Shown: one piece after another, positions 1 to 7,828 of the stretch
Layout of the letters: each line of letters opens with the position of its first letter
Position numbering within the stretch: the stretch's first letter is position 1
DNA from: an uncultured Lachnospiraceae bacterium
GTDB lineage: Bacteria; Bacillota; Clostridia; Lachnospirales; Lachnospiraceae
NCBI GenBank assembly: GCA_947577185.1
Contig: CANPUE010000016.1
Coordinates: forward strand, 1 to 48,911
Reading direction: 5' to 3'
Length of the DNA: 48,911 nt
The notes under the pieces: model-generated
What the model saw: the letters and a program-made list of their open reading frames with translations, nothing else
Told to the model about the DNA's origin: nothing
The model's database searches: none
Position numbers and translations under genes: made by a program

Positions 1-420
1 ATATAGGAGATTATGAATGTGAAAACAGTGCAAGATGGATCTGCCATGAGGCCTGTATTAATCGGAATGCAGATAGTAATGCATGGCTTGCATGGGCACA
101 GCTTGAGAAAGAACAGGGAAATATAGGAGATTATGAATGTATGAACAGTGCAAGGTGGATCTATCGGAAAGCTTGTATCTGTTATAGTGCAGACAGCAGT
201 GTATGGCGTGCGTGGGCACAGATGGAGAAAGGGCAGGGAAATATAGGAGATTATGGATGCGAAAACAGTGCAAGGTGGATCTACCGTGAGGCCTGTACCA
301 ACCGGAATGCTGATAGCAGTACCTGGCTTGCGTGGGCACAATTAGAAATGCAGCAGGAGAACATTGGTGGAATTGAGTGTGAAAACAGTGCAAGATGGAT
401 TTGTTATCAGGGAATAAAAC
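1..420 (+). repeat. 120-bp in-frame tandem repeats
   Basis: Units begin at 1, 121 and 241, each opening with ATATAGGAGATTATG and matching closely over 120 bp; a fourth, diverged unit begins near 361. The period is exactly 40 codons and encodes the HAT-like repeats. The array continues upstream of the window, so the copy number is unknown. High nucleotide identity between units suggests recent unequal crossover or gene conversion. Confidence 0.85.
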
Positions 421-836
421 GATACCCTGATTCAGGCTCACTATATGCGGCATATGCAGGAATGGAATTATCTCAGCACTGTCCTTGCCGGGCCAGGGAA
501 ATTTTACGGGATGCACTTCCATATAATTTGTATTCTATCGGAAGGCTTACAATTGTTGAAATTTTCTATCATAATATAGATTCAGGCGATGGATTTTGCG
601 CGAATCAGTTGATAGAACGCATGAAGAAAGCGGAAAAGGACTATTTTAGCGCCATTCTTTATCTATATCATTGTTATGCTTTGCTGGGAAGGGAGGAAGA
701 AGCGGCCTATTATCATGAACGGCTGTTAAAGCATCCTCAATATGACCCGGAAAATACGACAGCTGAGAGATTCATCCAATTATGCCGGGAGGAAGTGGCG
801 GTCAGCCCTGCCCGAAAACATACCGGACTTTCATAG
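1..836 (+). CDS. HAT/TPR-like repeat protein, 5' end outside window
   Basis: The reading frame is open from base 3 to the TAG at 834-836, so the gene starts upstream of the window. The visible 277 residues contain three and a half near-identical 40-residue units with the pattern NSARWI(Y/C)..A......DS..W.AWAQ.E...GNIG, followed by diverged units (AYAGMELS..., AREILRDALP) and a C-terminal helical region with a YLYHCYALLGREEEAAYYHERLL segment split over two helices. The W-x-x-W-A-x-x-E / A-R-x-I-Y pattern is that of half-a-TPR (HAT) or TPR superhelices, which act as protein or RNA binding scaffolds. No signal peptide or membrane helix is visible in this part. Function is unknown. An internal ATG at 141 is not a likely start because the repeat frame continues upstream. 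Confidence 0.75.
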   Translation, partial: IGDYECENSARWICHEACINRNADSNAWLAWAQLEKEQGNIGDYECMNSARWIYRKACICYSADSSVWRAWAQMEKGQGNIGDYGCENSARWIYREACTNRNADSSTWLAWAQLEMQQENIGGIECENSARWICYQGIKRYPDSGSLYAAYAGMELSQHCPCRAREILRDALPYNLYSIGRLTIVEIFYHNIDSGDGFCANQLIERMKKAEKDYFSAILYLYHCYALLGREEEAAYYHERLLKHPQYDPENTTAERFIQLCREEVAVSPARKHTGLS

Positions 837-905
837 AATTTCCGGGCAAGAATATTATAAAGCAATGGTCTGCCGCCATGCTGCAGACCCGGAGGGAGGG
901 CTGCG

Positions 906-1604
906 ATGAAACCGAAAATACTGATCATAGAGGACGATACGGATTTGTGCAGGCTTCTGCGCTGCAATCTGGAGCAGGAGGGCTATGATGTCTGTGCCTG
1001 TCATGACGGCGCTGTGGGTTTGCAGGAAGCAAAAAGTACCGATTATCAGCTGGTGATCCTGGATATCATGCTTCCGTCAAAAAACGGATACGAGGTGTTG
1101 GAAAAAATCAGGGAAGACAGTTTTGTCCCGGTCATGATGCTGACAGCCAGGGACAGCGAAGGGGATAAGGTGTCAGGATTGCGGCTGGGAGCGGATGATT
1201 ACCTGACAAAGCCGTTTGCGAACAGCGAATTTCTGGCGCGGGTATCCGCTCTTTTGCGAAGATATATGATTTTTAACAAGACGGCTCTGTCCGGTCAGAT
1301 CATTCGGGCCGGCGGATTGTCAATCGATCCGTCCGGACGGGAAGTGCGCAGGGGGAATGAGCTGATTGAACTTACAGCAAAGGAGTTTGATCTTCTTTTG
1401 TTTCTGGCGCAGCATCCGGGACAGGTTTTTACCAAAAAACAGATTTATCGCGCCGTGTGGCAGGAAGAATATGCCTTTGACGACAATAATATTATGGTTC
1501 ATATCCGCAGACTGCGGAAAAAGATCGAGGACGATCCGGAAAATCCTGTCTATATTTTGACAGTATGGGGGGTAGGTTATAAGCTGGGTGGTGTAAGCGG
1601 ATGA
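906..1604 (+). CDS. OmpR-family response regulator
   Basis: A 232-residue DNA-binding response regulator. The N-terminal receiver domain (about 1-120) has the acidic pair EDD near residue 9, the phosphoacceptor Asp in LVILDIMLP, and the conserved Lys in TKPF. The C-terminal winged helix (about 130-230) ends with a typical VRRGNELIELTAKEFDLL start and VHIRRLRKKIEDDP recognition region. The start ATG has GGAGGG just upstream. Its stop overlaps the kinase start (ATGA, 1601-1604), so the two are translationally coupled. Together with the ABC pair downstream it probably forms an antimicrobial-peptide or drug sensing and export unit; the inducer is not visible. Confidence 0.93.
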   Translation: MKPKILIIEDDTDLCRLLRCNLEQEGYDVCACHDGAVGLQEAKSTDYQLVILDIMLPSKNGYEVLEKIREDSFVPVMMLTARDSEGDKVSGLRLGADDYLTKPFANSEFLARVSALLRRYMIFNKTALSGQIIRAGGLSIDPSGREVRRGNELIELTAKEFDLLLFLAQHPGQVFTKKQIYRAVWQEEYAFDDNNIMVHIRRLRKKIEDDPENPVYILTVWGVGYKLGGVSG

Positions 1605-2503
1605 TGGGATGGTGTCTTTGCGTAGTATTGGGGATTATCTGTATCGGGGCGTTTGGCCGTCTCGTTTACGACCGCAGACAGCTGATACAGTGGCTTGCTT
1701 TTTTGAGAGAGGTGAAAAAAGCGCCCGGCCTGCATTCCTTTATAAAAGGCAGGGGCGTGCTTGCAGAGATTCATTTTGAATTAAATGACATTTTGGAAGA
1801 AAACCGCAGGCAGTTTGTGAAACTGCAAAAGGTGGAAACGGCAAATCAACAATTACTGACAGATCTGTCACATGATGTCAGGACGCCGCTTGCCTCTCTG
1901 ACCGGATATCTGGAGGCGCTGGAGAGCCAAAAGGCCGATGATCCGGCGGAATACATTCATGTTGCATACAAAAAGGCATTGGAGCTGCAGGAACTGATCG
2001 ATATGCTGTTTCAGTGGTTCCGGCTGACTTCCGATGAGCAGCGGTATCAGATAAAGTGTCATGATATTAATGAACTGACAAGAGAGATCGTGATCGACCT
2101 GCTTCCGGTTCTGGAAAAGAGTAACGTGAAGCTTACGGCGGATATCCCGGAGGAAGAATGGTCTGTGGAAATTGACCGGGCGGCATATGGCAGGATTCTG
2201 GGAAATCTGATCAGCAACGCCATAAAACATGGGAAATGTTCTTCCATAGAAATTAGAATTCAGAGGGGGGAAGACGAGGTTCAGGTTTTGGCGGCAAACG
2301 ACGGTGCGGCGATTCCTGAGAGCGAACTTCCCTTTATTTTTGACCGTCTGTATAAATGTGATACCGCCCGCAGCGAGAGTGGAACCGGACTGGGGCTTGC
2401 GATTGTCAGGGAACTTACGGGTGCGATGTCAGGACATGTATCTGTCGAAAGCATTCCGGGAGGAAAGACGACATTTTGTCTGACGTTTCCGACTGCCCGA
2501 TGA
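1601..2503 (+). CDS. Sensor histidine kinase, short N-terminus
   Basis: A 300-residue kinase. A single N-terminal hydrophobic helix (about residues 3-20) is followed directly by a short linker and the HisKA domain with the H-box SHDVRTPLASLTGYLE, then HATPase_c with N-box NLISNAIKHG, and G-box GTGLGLAIVRE. There is no extracellular domain, so a ligand would have to be sensed within the membrane or through a partner such as the downstream transporter, as in bacitracin/lantibiotic BceS-like or VanS-like systems (family knowledge, not shown here). The start overlaps the regulator stop codon. Confidence 0.92.
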   Translation: MMGWCLCVVLGIICIGAFGRLVYDRRQLIQWLAFLREVKKAPGLHSFIKGRGVLAEIHFELNDILEENRRQFVKLQKVETANQQLLTDLSHDVRTPLASLTGYLEALESQKADDPAEYIHVAYKKALELQELIDMLFQWFRLTSDEQRYQIKCHDINELTREIVIDLLPVLEKSNVKLTADIPEEEWSVEIDRAAYGRILGNLISNAIKHGKCSSIEIRIQRGEDEVQVLAANDGAAIPESELPFIFDRLYKCDTARSESGTGLGLAIVRELTGAMSGHVSVESIPGGKTTFCLTFPTAR

Positions 2504-2582
2504 ATGTAAGGAAAAAGTAAGAAATGGTAAAGGAGGATGTCAGAACCTGCTGGTAAGATAAGAAGCAGGAGGTGGTTAACAG

Positions 2583-3506
2583 ATGAATCAGTATGTGATA
2601 GAAACTGAAAACCTGACGAAAAAATATGATGGTCCTGCTGTCGTGGACGGCCTGAATCTCCATGTGCCTGCAGGAAAGATTTATGCTCTTTTGGGGCGCA
2701 ACGGGGCAGGAAAAACAACGACTATGAAAATGCTGCTCAATCTTGTCCGGCCGACGGGTGGGAGGATTACTCTTTTCGGTGAGGCCTCTGCGGCTTTTGA
2801 CAAAAAGAATTATTACCGGATCGGGTCTCTCATAGAAACACCGTCTTTTTATGAAAACCTGACAGCGTGGGAAAATCTGGAAATTCTGGCACGTCTGCGG
2901 GGACGGCACCGCAGGGATGAGATAGAGCACGCGCTCACAGCATTTAATCTGGACAGGGAAAAGAAGAAACGGTTCCGTGACTATTCACTGGGGATGAAAC
3001 AGCGTCTTGGACTGGCGGCGGCGATCATGCATGAACCGGAATTGTTGATTCTGGATGAACCGATGAATGGGCTTGACCCGGTCGGAATCCATGAAGTCAG
3101 AAGCTATCTTCTGCAATTGTGCAGAGAAAAGGGTACGACGATTTTCCTTTCCACCCACATATTGAGTGAGATCGAGCAGCTTGCAGAGGTGATCGGCGTT
3201 ATGGATCAGGGCAGACTGTTAGAAGAGACAGGCCTGCAGGAGTTGTACAGACACAATCGGAGATATGTGGAGTTCGAGGTCTCTGATGTGAGAAGAGCGT
3301 CACTTGTTTTCGAGCGTTTGTTTGGTATTTCGGACTACGCGGTCACAGGAAACGGAACGCTGCGGCTGTACGAACAGCTGCAACGCAGGGCGGAGATCAA
3401 CCGGGGACTGTTAACCGAGGGCATTACCGTTTCCGGGGTAAGCGTCGGCGCAGGAAAACTGGAGGACTATTTTACGAAGCTGGTGGGAGGTGAGGGGATT
3501 GGCTGA
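2583..3506 (+). CDS. ABC transporter ATP-binding protein, BcrA-like
   Basis: A 307-residue ATPase with Walker A GRNGAGKTTT, signature YSLGMKQRLGLA, Walker B LLILDEPMNGLDP and the H-loop STHILSE. The C-terminal extension of about 90 residues after the ATPase core is typical of BcrA/LanF-type exporters that confer self-protection against bacitracin or lantibiotics. The ATG is preceded by CAGGAGGTGG. It follows the kinase by 79 bp and its 3' end overlaps or abuts the permease, so the four genes look like one operon. The substrate cannot be read from sequence. Confidence 0.92.
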   Translation: MNQYVIETENLTKKYDGPAVVDGLNLHVPAGKIYALLGRNGAGKTTTMKMLLNLVRPTGGRITLFGEASAAFDKKNYYRIGSLIETPSFYENLTAWENLEILARLRGRHRRDEIEHALTAFNLDREKKKRFRDYSLGMKQRLGLAAAIMHEPELLILDEPMNGLDPVGIHEVRSYLLQLCREKGTTIFLSTHILSEIEQLAEVIGVMDQGRLLEETGLQELYRHNRRYVEFEVSDVRRASLVFERLFGISDYAVTGNGTLRLYEQLQRRAEINRGLLTEGITVSGVSVGAGKLEDYFTKLVGGEGIG

Positions 3507-4248
3507 TATTGTATATTGCGAATGGAAGAAATTAAAACGATCTAAGATCATTACGACCGGCGTGCTGGGCTCGTTTATCGTGCCGTTTCTGGTCGTGGTC
3601 AATCAGATCAGAATCAGTTTCGCCGATGCGTCAGTGGATTTGAGTATGGGAGGGATTTACGAAGACTCTATTATGTTCATCATGCTGCTGTTTGGCCCGC
3701 TCGTCATGGCGGTAGTCGCTGTCTGGCTGGTAAGCAGAGAATATACGGAGAAGACTCTGAAGACTATTTTTGCCATTCCCATAGGACGCGGACGGTTTCT
3801 GGCAGGAAAGTTTATCATGTTTTTTCTTCTTGTACTGCTGTTTATGCTCCTTTCCTGGGTGAATATTATCGCTGTATCTGTAATTTGCAATTTATTTTTA
3901 GAAGTTACACAGATTACTTTTGTATCGGCCGTTTATATTCTGATACGGATGTTAAAAGGCGGTCTGCTGTTATCTGCAACACTCACGCCGTTTATCTGGC
4001 TTGCACTGCGCACAAAAGGCACGTTTGCACCGTTTGTTGTGATCGCGGCGCTCAGCCTGCTTAATGTAGTTTTGTCGGGTTCCCCGATCGCAGGATTTTA
4101 TCCGTGGACTGCCTCTTACCTTCTTCTGACCGGCAGGATAGCGGGCATGGGAAGTTCTGTATTCACCGGCACGATGATCATTTTGTCTGTGTGTCTGATC
4201 GGCATCGTCCTGAGCATATGGGAATTTCAGAAAAAAGATATCGGATGA
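3499..4248 (+). CDS. ABC-2 type permease
   Basis: A membrane protein of about 249 residues with six hydrophobic segments, typical of BcrB/LanE-type ABC-2 permeases, beginning LADIVYCEWKKLKRSK, a cytoplasmic elbow seen in this family. A GTG at 3490 gives three more residues, but the GGGAGG at 3485-3490 sits 8 nt before the TTG at 3499, so I prefer TTG 3499. The gene overlaps the end of the ATPase gene, which indicates coupling. It ends 4 bp before the convergent PHP gene. Confidence 0.88.
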   Translation: MADIVYCEWKKLKRSKIITTGVLGSFIVPFLVVVNQIRISFADASVDLSMGGIYEDSIMFIMLLFGPLVMAVVAVWLVSREYTEKTLKTIFAIPIGRGRFLAGKFIMFFLLVLLFMLLSWVNIIAVSVICNLFLEVTQITFVSAVYILIRMLKGGLLLSATLTPFIWLALRTKGTFAPFVVIAALSLLNVVLSGSPIAGFYPWTASYLLLTGRIAGMGSSVFTGTMIILSVCLIGIVLSIWEFQKKDIG

Positions 4249-4251
4249 AAA

Positions 4252-4974
4252 TTATTTTTGCAGGATCTTCCATAACAGATCCGGATTGCTGTTTATGACA
4301 AGCTGTTTTGGAAAAGCGCACTGCTCTAACAGGGGCAGGATATGGCGCATGTCTCCGATCTGCTCACGCCCGTGACTGTCGCTTGAGAGCAGGACGGGAA
4401 GCTGTATTTTTTTGCAGATGGAGAGAATCCTGAGGGAGTTGCACTGCCCATCAGTTCTGTAGGCATCCGGGCTCAGGGAGGCGTTATTGATCTCAGGAAA
4501 AACGTGGTTTTCTTTGGCGGCGGCGAGCAGACGCTCATAATCAACGGGGAACCTTCCGTCATCAGGATGTCCCAGAAAGCGGACGCCCGGATGCCGCATG
4601 GCGCTGATAAAAGCCGTAGTGTTGGAATCAGCTGTTCCTGAGCGGAACAAGGGATGGTGCATACTGATAAAAGCATAATCGAGCGATGCAGTCAGGGCGT
4701 CATCCAGATCCACATCACCGTGTTCATTCAGGATATTCAGTTCCACGCCATATAATAATGCTACGCCGAAACGTTTTCTGTCGGCAAGAACAAGACTGCG
4801 GAAATAGGAACTGCCCGCGGCCTGCGGTGTGGCAGGGCCGTGGTCGGAAATGCCGAGAAAACACAGGGATCTTTCTGCGGCCGTGTGTGCCATCTGTGTG
4901 ATTGTGTCACGCGTGCCGTGTCCACTGGAGAGGCTGTGTGTATGAAGATCCAGTAATATGGGAATATTTTGCAT
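4252..4974 (-). CDS. PHP-domain phosphoesterase (YcdX-like)
   Basis: A 240-residue PHP-domain hydrolase. Metal-binding motifs are in order: LDLHTHSLSSGHG, GISDHG, the Glu of LYGVELNI, the H-H of ISMHHPLF, the His of RFLGHPDDG, and SSDSHG at the C-terminus. This pattern matches small trinuclear-metal phosphatases such as YcdX and histidinol-phosphatase-like proteins. A longer frame reaches 5016, but AAAGGAGCG lies about 8 nt before the ATG at 4974, so that is the likely start. The substrate is unknown. It is transcribed toward the ABC operon and away from the microcompartment promoter. Confidence 0.85.
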   Translation of the reverse strand: MQNIPILLDLHTHSLSSGHGTRDTITQMAHTAAERSLCFLGISDHGPATPQAAGSSYFRSLVLADRKRFGVALLYGVELNILNEHGDVDLDDALTASLDYAFISMHHPLFRSGTADSNTTAFISAMRHPGVRFLGHPDDGRFPVDYERLLAAAKENHVFPEINNASLSPDAYRTDGQCNSLRILSICKKIQLPVLLSSDSHGREQIGDMRHILPLLEQCAFPKQLVINSNPDLLWKILQK

Positions 4975-5171
4975 GACAGCCCGCTCCTTTCCGGGAAATT
5001 TTTCAGATATCCACATCTTTTCCCTTACAAATTTTCGCCAATCAATTCATTATCTCACAAATCCCACATAAAAACAACATAAAACAAAGAGAAATCATGG
5101 AAAAACAGAAAATATTTTCTGTATCATCCTTGGAAATAGTCAAAAACGGAAGGAAAAAATGTTGTTTTGTG

Positions 5172-5215
5172 TTGACTTTGTACATGTGATACCTTATAAT
5201 CTAATTATGTACAAA
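5172..5215 (+). promoter_or_regulatory. Microcompartment operon promoter with inverted repeat
   Basis: TTGACT (5172-5177), a 17-bp spacer and a perfect TATAAT (5195-5200) form a sigma-A type promoter. A perfect 9-bp inverted repeat, TTTGTACAT (5177-5185) and ATGTACAAA (5207-5215), brackets the -10 element, so it is a good candidate operator. A second, wider inverted repeat (12 of 13) lies at 5075-5087 and 5162-5174, just before and overlapping the -35. The local DeoR-type regulator is the obvious candidate ligand, by inference. The 311-bp gap 4975-5285 holds nothing else recognisable. Confidence 0.8.
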
Positions 5216-5285
5216 CGGTGGGATGCCAGATGCAGATGAAAATCTGAAAAATGATCTTACGGGCAGACAGGAATGGAGGATATCG

Positions 5286-5639
5286 ATGGAAGAGAAACAA
5301 AGGATTATACAGGAGCTTGTTCCGGGCAGACAGATTACGCTTGCCCACATCATCGCCAATCCGGACAGAGTGCTCTATGAGAAACTTGGCTTAAATCCTG
5401 CGGTAGAGTACGCGAAATCAGCAATCGGGGTTTTAACAGTCTCACCCGCAGAAACAGCGATCATCATTGCGGATATTGCGATCAAGGCCTCTGGCGTGGA
5501 ACTGGGGTTTGTTGACAGATTTTCCGGGTCTGTGATCGTGACGGGCACAGTGTCAGAAGTGGAAGCGGCGATACAGGCGATTCTGATTTATGTAGAAGAG
5601 ACATTGGGCTATACGGTCTGTGGGATTACAAGAACATGA
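5286..5639 (+). CDS. BMC-H shell protein, PduU/EutS-like
   Basis: A 117-residue circularly permuted BMC-domain protein. It starts MEEKQRIIQELVPGRQITLAHIIANP, where the N-terminal segment forms the beta-barrel plug seen in EutS and PduU, and continues with AIGVLTVSPAETAIIIADIA and the GFVDRFSGSVIVTGTVSEVEAAI core. An upstream frame opens at 5223, but TGGAGGA before the ATG at 5286 and the family N-terminus fix the start here. It is the first gene of the microcompartment operon and overlaps the next gene (ATGA). Confidence 0.9.
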   Translation: MEEKQRIIQELVPGRQITLAHIIANPDRVLYEKLGLNPAVEYAKSAIGVLTVSPAETAIIIADIAIKASGVELGFVDRFSGSVIVTGTVSEVEAAIQAILIYVEETLGYTVCGITRT

Positions 5640-6088
5640 AAAAGCTGATTCTGATAGGACGCAGCGAAGCGGGTAAGACAACGCTGACACAGGCGCTTAA
5701 AGGGGAAACGATTACATATAAAAAGACGCAGTATGTCAATTACTTTGATGTCATCATAGATACGCCGGGCGAATATACGCAGACGGCCAAATTGGGAAGG
5801 GCGCTCGCACTCTACTCCTATGAAGCGGATGTTGTGGGACTTTTGCTTGCCGCCAACGAGCCGTACTCCCTGTATCCGCCCAATATTACCTGCATGGTGA
5901 ACCGCGATGTGATCGGGATCGTCACCAAGATCGACAGAGATGACGCCGACATAGAGCAGGCCGCCCGGTGGCTGCGCCTCACCGGATGTGAAAAAATCTT
6001 TTACGTCAATTCAAAGGCGAATGAAGGTGTGGCCGATATTCTCGAATATTTGAGCGAACCGGGAGATGCCTTACCGTGGCGAAGTTGA
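5636..6088 (+). CDS. EutP/PduV-family GTPase-like protein
   Basis: A 150-residue P-loop protein of the EutP/PduV family: P-loop GRSEAGKTT near the N-terminus, switch region YVNYFDVIIDTPGEY with the DTPG G3 motif, and a TKID (NKxD-like) G4 motif. In PduV the protein associates with the outside of microcompartments and has been linked to their positioning, and EutP has been linked to acetate kinase activity (family knowledge). The start overlaps the stop of the PduU-like gene. Its stop codon lies inside a 14-bp perfect hairpin stem (6084-6113). Confidence 0.9.
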   Translation: MKKLILIGRSEAGKTTLTQALKGETITYKKTQYVNYFDVIIDTPGEYTQTAKLGRALALYSYEADVVGLLLAANEPYSLYPPNITCMVNRDVIGIVTKIDRDDADIEQAARWLRLTGCEKIFYVNSKANEGVADILEYLSEPGDALPWRS

Positions 6089-6350
6089 ACAATGCCCAAG
6101 GGCATTGTTCAACTGAAAGAACCGCAGAGCGGTTCTTCCGGTGAAAGCTGTAGTTATCAGGTTCTGCCTGTGGGCACTGTGCGGCTGAAAGAACCGCAGA
6201 GCGGTTCTTCCGGTGAAAGCTGTAGTTATCAGGTTCTGCCTATGGGCACTGTGCGGCTGAAAGAACCGCAGAGCGGTTCTTCCGATAAAGCGGCGTCGTT
6301 ATCAGGTTCTGCCTGTGGGCATTGTGCGGCTGAAAGAATCGCATGAAAAC
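6084..6350 (+). repeat. 72-bp hairpin-forming tandem repeats
   Basis: After a perfect 14-bp stem with a 2-nt loop (arms 6084-6097 and 6100-6113), three units of 72, 72 and 73 bp follow at 6113-6184, 6185-6256 and 6257-6329, with a partial fourth from 6330. Each full unit contains a perfect 9-bp stem AAGAACCGC / GCGGTTCTT with a 3-nt loop (first copy 6117-6137). A frame of 84 codons runs through the array only because 72 is a multiple of three; it has no ribosome binding site. The array sits between the GTPase and the aldolase inside the operon and is probably an RNA-level element. Confidence 0.85.
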
Positions 6351-6401
6351 TGAATAGAAGTTGTGAAACCCGGCATTTTATGTTATCGATACACAGCGTA
6401 A

Positions 6402-6478
6402 GTTGTGCAATATCGATAAATCATAAGCGGAGAAAGCAAAAAAGTGTTTTCTGAGGTGATTTATCGATATTGTGCAAC
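6402..6478. promoter_or_regulatory. Long inverted repeat upstream of the aldolase
   Basis: Arms at 6402-6423 and 6457-6478 match in 20 of 22 positions, centred on TATCGATAAATCA and its complement, with a 33-nt loop. A related TTATCGATA is at 6382-6390. There is no T-run after the right arm, so it does not look like a simple terminator. It could be a regulator binding site pair or an mRNA stem-loop that sets expression of the aldolase and downstream genes. The stretch 6351-6547 has no gene. Confidence 0.55.
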
Positions 6479-6547
6479 GAATCACTGCCAATTCCCCGTT
6501 TCACAATTATTCTAAATATAAAATTTAACAAAGAAAAGGAGAACAAG

Positions 6548-7345
6548 ATGGTACAAAACGAGTATGAGATCAAAAAACAGATTTGCGACATTGGTAAGAG
6601 AATTTATGACCGCAATATGGTAGCGGCAAACGACGGAAATATTTCCGTGAAGCTGAATGACAACGAATTTCTGTGCACGCCTACCGGGGTATCCAAGGGA
6701 TTTATGACACCTGAATATATCTGTAAAGTAGACGCGAAAGGAAATGTTATTCAGGCGAACAAAGGCTTCAGACCTTCTTCTGAGATTAAAATGCATATGC
6801 GCGTTTATCAGAAAAGACCTGACGTTGGTTCCGTTGTTCATGCACATCCGACTTTCGCGACGAGCTTTGCGATCGCAGGCATCCCGCTGACACAGCCGAT
6901 TATGCCGGAAGCGGTTATCGCGCTTGGCTGTGTGCCGATCGCGCCTTACGGAACACCTTCCACGATGGAGATTCCGGATGCGGTGGAACCCTACCTTGAG
7001 CACTTTGACGCGGTATTGCTTGAGAGCCACGGAGCGCTGACATGGTCCACAGACCTTTTGGCAGCTTACATGAAGATGGAATCTGTTGAGTTCTATGCAG
7101 AACTGTTATACAAAGCAAGACAGCTTGGCGGGCCGAAGGAATTCAGTCCTGAGAATGTTCAGAAATTATATGAGATCAGAAGAAAGATGGGATTACCGGG
7201 ACGTCATCCGGCGGATCTTTGCCAGAATAAAGGCAAGGCAAACTGCCACAACTGCGGTTCCTGCTCTTCTTCCGCCGATTCACAGGATGGTCAGGAACTG
7301 GTAGCGGCGATCACAAAGAAAGTCTTAGAGCAGCTTGGCAAATAA
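6548..7345 (+). CDS. Class II aldolase, L-fuculose-phosphate aldolase-like, microcompartment-targeted
   Basis: A 265-residue class II (zinc) aldolase/adducin family protein. The NDGNISVKL segment binds phosphate, VVHAHPTFATSFA supplies two zinc His residues, and the ESHGAL motif the third. It would split fuculose-1-P or rhamnulose-1-P into dihydroxyacetone phosphate and lactaldehyde. A Cys-rich linker (CQNKGKANCHNCGSC) leads to a C-terminal amphipathic helix, DGQELVAAITKKVLEQLGK, which looks like an encapsulation peptide. The frame is open from 6470, but AAAAGGAG before the ATG at 6548 fixes the start. An aldolase of this kind is the mark of GRM5-type loci. Confidence 0.9.
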   Translation: MVQNEYEIKKQICDIGKRIYDRNMVAANDGNISVKLNDNEFLCTPTGVSKGFMTPEYICKVDAKGNVIQANKGFRPSSEIKMHMRVYQKRPDVGSVVHAHPTFATSFAIAGIPLTQPIMPEAVIALGCVPIAPYGTPSTMEIPDAVEPYLEHFDAVLLESHGALTWSTDLLAAYMKMESVEFYAELLYKARQLGGPKEFSPENVQKLYEIRRKMGLPGRHPADLCQNKGKANCHNCGSCSSSADSQDGQELVAAITKKVLEQLGK

Positions 7346-7348
7346 GCT

Positions 7349-7828
7349 ATGGATAAATATAACCTTGAAAAAATAGTGAAAAACCTTGTCGGCGACGCCA
7401 TCGTGAAGGAGATCATGTCCTTAAAGCTGGCAGTGAAGCTGATAGAAGTGGTAGAGCAGAAGGCACAGGAAATGGGTATGCGTATCGTGGTCGCCGTGTC
7501 GGATGCTTCCGGCAGGCCGGTCGCTGTTCACTGTATGGACGGCGCTTACCATGGCAGCTTCGATGTGGCGCTCAATAAGACTTACACAGCGACCGCTTTT
7601 CAGATGTCAACAAAGGAGTTATCACGGTTGTGCCAGCCGGGGCAGGACTTATACGGCCTTCAGTATTCTAATGACGGCAGAGTCATGATTCTGGGAGGCG
7701 GCGAACCGCTGATGGTTGGAAATACCATGATCGGGGCGCTCGGCGTGTCCGGTGGTACGGCGGTACAGGATACAGAGCTTGCCGCGTATGGAAAAGATAT
7801 GTTAAAGGAGGTAATAACGTGTCTGTAG
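7349..7828 (+). CDS. GlcG/HbpS-family protein (PduO C-terminal domain-like)
   Basis: A 159-residue protein of the GlcG/HbpS/DUF336 family, the fold found as the C-terminal domain of PduO. The family core is visible as SDASGRPVAVHCMDGA, then NKTYTATAFQMSTKEL and the glycine-rich MILGGGEPLMVGN and GALGVSGG. HbpS-type members bind heme, but no catalytic role has been settled for the microcompartment versions. It has an extended N-terminal helix (residues 1-35). It begins 3 bp after the aldolase and its stop overlaps the GTG start of the dehydrogenase, so it is part of the same transcript. Confidence 0.87.
   Translation: MDKYNLEKIVKNLVGDAIVKEIMSLKLAVKLIEVVEQKAQEMGMRIVVAVSDASGRPVAVHCMDGAYHGSFDVALNKTYTATAFQMSTKELSRLCQPGQDLYGLQYSNDGRVMILGGGEPLMVGNTMIGALGVSGGTAVQDTELAAYGKDMLKEVITCL

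Noticed and set aside
58..522. Minus-strand frame with repeats opposite the HAT-like gene
   Set aside because: Its repeats arise from the 120-bp DNA repeat on the other strand; the plus-strand protein has a known repeat fold pattern.
6092..6346. An 84-codon frame encoding a 24-residue repeat protein in the microcompartment operon
   Set aside because: It follows from a 72-bp hairpin repeat whose length is a multiple of three. There is no ribosome binding site, and the hairpins would hinder translation. I treat it as an RNA/DNA element.
6084..6350. CRISPR array
   Set aside because: The units are directly tandem at 72 bp with no variable spacers and no cas genes nearby.
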